Below, piece by piece: positions 28,086-29,852 of a stretch of DNA of 29,852 bases; positions within the stretch are counted from its first letter, which is position 1; each line of letters opens with the position of its first letter. The translations under genes were made by a program, and so were the position numbers. The stretch comes from Amoeboradix gromovi (lineage: Eukaryota > Sanchytriomycota > Sanchytriomycetes > Sanchytriales > Sanchytriaceae). The stretch covers positions 1 to 29,852 of the forward strand of contig JADGIF010000039.1 in assembly GCA_018985225.1 (NCBI GenBank). Reading direction: 5' to 3'. The notes under the pieces were generated by a model, which searched no databases, was not told the origin of the DNA, and saw only the letters and a list, made by a program, of their open reading frames with translations.

Positions 28086-29852
28086 ATGAATCTCCCATCA
28101 AACATGACTTCTCCGACATTCACTTTTGAGACTTTGATTGCTGTGCTAAAGCAAAATGACAAAACGGCAATCCAAAAGGTAGCTAACGATTTATTAGAGT
28201 ACTATGAAACTGATGACTTTAAAATCGGTATAAATGAATTCAAAACAATAACCGATTTGTCATTAAGCGTAGACGATCCGGACACATTACTATTATTATG
28301 TAGCAAGTCTCTGTTTTTCGAGTCGAGCAAACCAGGTTTAGCCAAATTTGTAAGGAATGCAATTATCGCGAATGATACTTTATCATTTACAAAGGCAGTC
28401 GTAAAGATGGGATCCTTTGTGTTATTTCCTATTTTGTTCTCTTTAGATTTAACTGAACAAAATTTTCAAGAAAGCGTTTTGAGACTTGTGAAGTTGGACT
28501 TGAAGGGAGTTTTGTTGTGTTTATCGGAAACGAATGCGCATGATGATGGGATATATACGGTCTACGACATGCTTGTTACTCCATTTTTAGAAGATATCCA
28601 GGAACTAAATACTGTTATAAATACCCTTTCCAGTCAGATTAAGATTCCTTCATCTTTTGCTACTACACTGGTCAAGTTTGTAGTGTATTTGATTCCCAAG
28701 CACGAATTGTGCTTTAGTAATGCCAACTTTAACAAACTTTTACTTAAAGAGTATTCCATGATCGATGACCACTACTGTCAGCTGCTTTACAATTCCATTT
28801 TATTGGAAAAATGTGCAGATTATTCCCAATATACTAAGTCGAATGAGTTGCAGCTGCTCTGTCTAATGGTAAAACACACAACAGACATTGATTTATTGAA
28901 GTATCTCTTCCCTTGGCATTATATCCATTTGATTCCCCTTTTTTTAAATAAATTTAATGCTGAAGGGAATTCTAAATACATAAAACTAGTTATGCAGGTA
29001 TTCGAAACAGTAGATATATCAGCAGATATGAACATTGATGATTTCATATCAAGTTTGTTACTTGCATTGATAGATGTCGCAAATAATCAAGATTTGCAGC
29101 TGTTTTGCAAAGAATTACTACTATTTAGCAGATCGTTGATAGAAGATACTGGTGCGCAATGCACGGCAGTTTCTAAGGATTCTTACAACTATTTAGCCAA
29201 CAAACTAGGAGTAGAGGCTCTGAATATTGACACAAAAGAATTGGAGGATTCTAATGAGGACATACTCGATTTGATCTCCGATAAAGAGCCCAGCGTCATA
29301 GGATATGGTTTGCACATGATACAAAAGTATGATGAGCTTCTGTTTATATCGGTGTTAACTCTTTTCAACAGTTCCGATCCATTTGTTGTTTTGAGTGCTA
29401 TTCAGTGCATCATACGAATGAGCAGTGGTAAACTAGATGAGATAGTCAACTACATATTCGATAAAGAGCTTCATAATGATATAAGTTGGCTCTTCAACAT
29501 GTTGGAATTACTCAACAAACTTGTTTTACTCCATGGTGAAAACATATTCGCGACAAAACTTATCGAGATACCTTTGCGGCTACTAACCACAATTAAAAGT
29601 AGAGCATCCAAGTATACAAGCATTGCTTTATCAAGAAAAGAGTTGGCGAAGATAACAGAGGAATTGGAGTATAATGAAGAACTAATGTTGAGCAGAAATG
29701 TACTACGTGGCTCCTGCTTAAGCATATTACAATACAGTGTGAAATACGCTATAAAGAGTGTGCTACCTTATCTGAGTGAGGTGATATTAACGTCAGCTGC
29801 TATGCTTGTGAACTCAACCAATGATAGCAGAGTGTTGGCTATAAAAGAGAGC
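28086..29852 (+). CDS. Rtp1/TANGO6-like HEAT-repeat protein (3' end outside window)
   Basis: The frame is open from 28071 to the end of the window. The first ATG is 28086, a second is 28104. The 589 visible residues are helical, leucine-rich and HEAT-like. The region from about residue 403 (SVIGYGLHMIQKYD...SVLTLFNSSDPFVVLSAIQCI) resembles the Rtp1/TANGO6 motif of a GHGL-like element followed by a DPDSFVYLNAI-like repeat. The later VLRGSCLSILQYSVKYAIKSVLPYLSEVI matches the following RaSaLSxLg...E segment. Rtp1 assists nuclear import and assembly of RNA polymerase II in yeast; its animal counterpart TANGO6 is linked to Golgi organisation. The N-terminal 400 residues are more divergent. Assignment rests on this motif pair, so confidence is moderate. 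Confidence 0.6.
   Translation, partial: MNLPSNMTSPTFTFETLIAVLKQNDKTAIQKVANDLLEYYETDDFKIGINEFKTITDLSLSVDDPDTLLLLCSKSLFFESSKPGLAKFVRNAIIANDTLSFTKAVVKMGSFVLFPILFSLDLTEQNFQESVLRLVKLDLKGVLLCLSETNAHDDGIYTVYDMLVTPFLEDIQELNTVINTLSSQIKIPSSFATTLVKFVVYLIPKHELCFSNANFNKLLLKEYSMIDDHYCQLLYNSILLEKCADYSQYTKSNELQLLCLMVKHTTDIDLLKYLFPWHYIHLIPLFLNKFNAEGNSKYIKLVMQVFETVDISADMNIDDFISSLLLALIDVANNQDLQLFCKELLLFSRSLIEDTGAQCTAVSKDSYNYLANKLGVEALNIDTKELEDSNEDILDLISDKEPSVIGYGLHMIQKYDELLFISVLTLFNSSDPFVVLSAIQCIIRMSSGKLDEIVNYIFDKELHNDISWLFNMLELLNKLVLLHGENIFATKLIEIPLRLLTTIKSRASKYTSIALSRKELAKITEELEYNEELMLSRNVLRGSCLSILQYSVKYAIKSVLPYLSEVILTSAAMLVNSTNDSRVLAIKES

Overview
The window is a compact, AT-rich piece of a eukaryotic nuclear genome, very probably from an early-diverging, zoosporic fungus or close relative (Rozellomycota/Cryptomycota-, aphelid- or chytrid-like). 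Supporting signs are a PacC/Rim101-type zinc-finger protein, a Met30/SconB F-box WD40 protein, an Rtp1/TANGO6-like protein, TVP23, and an alpha-tubulin that keeps Lys40, the axonemal acetylation site. The lineage is an inference; the gene families are read from the translations.

Layout. 1-4666: C-terminal end of an unknown gene, a small coiled-coil protein (-), splicing factor CWC22 (+), the PacC-like regulator (+), SmD3 (+) and alpha-tubulin (-). 4860-6828: Met30/SconB (-) and TVP23 (-). 7026-20785: one 13.7-kb gene (+) for a secreted/membrane giant of about 4,579 residues with IPT/TIG-like repeats, a Cys-rich stalk and a polytopic C-terminus. 20807-24998: a minus-strand block of acetylornithine aminotransferase, a DGAT2-family acyltransferase, the PKA regulatory subunit and a cis-prenyltransferase. 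25124-27397: VPS36 and EXO1 (+). 27398-28085: the only long gene-free stretch. 28086-end: an Rtp1/TANGO6-like HEAT protein (+) that runs off the window.

The main discovery is a set of four spliceosomal introns, each exactly 20 nt, in the giant gene, ARG8, DGAT2 and PKA-R. Removing each restores the reading frame and an expected family motif (for example LAKPLGNGFPIGA, METGAKLVPV, YFGEMSLLTD). All start GTAWT and end in yTMAYnTAG, with the presumed branch adenosine at position 15, only five bases from the 3' end. Every retained copy holds an in-frame stop. Naive gene calling would split each of these genes in two.

A second architecture feature is extreme compaction at 3' ends. AATAAA hexamers overlap or abut stop codons in most genes, convergent stop codons are 19-21 bp apart, and tandem genes can be separated by only 18-27 bp. 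The genes are mostly housekeeping (splicing, cytoskeleton, SCF ubiquitination, ESCRT-II, lipid and dolichol metabolism, cAMP signalling, mismatch repair) and form no functional operon. The lineage-specific element is the giant surface protein.
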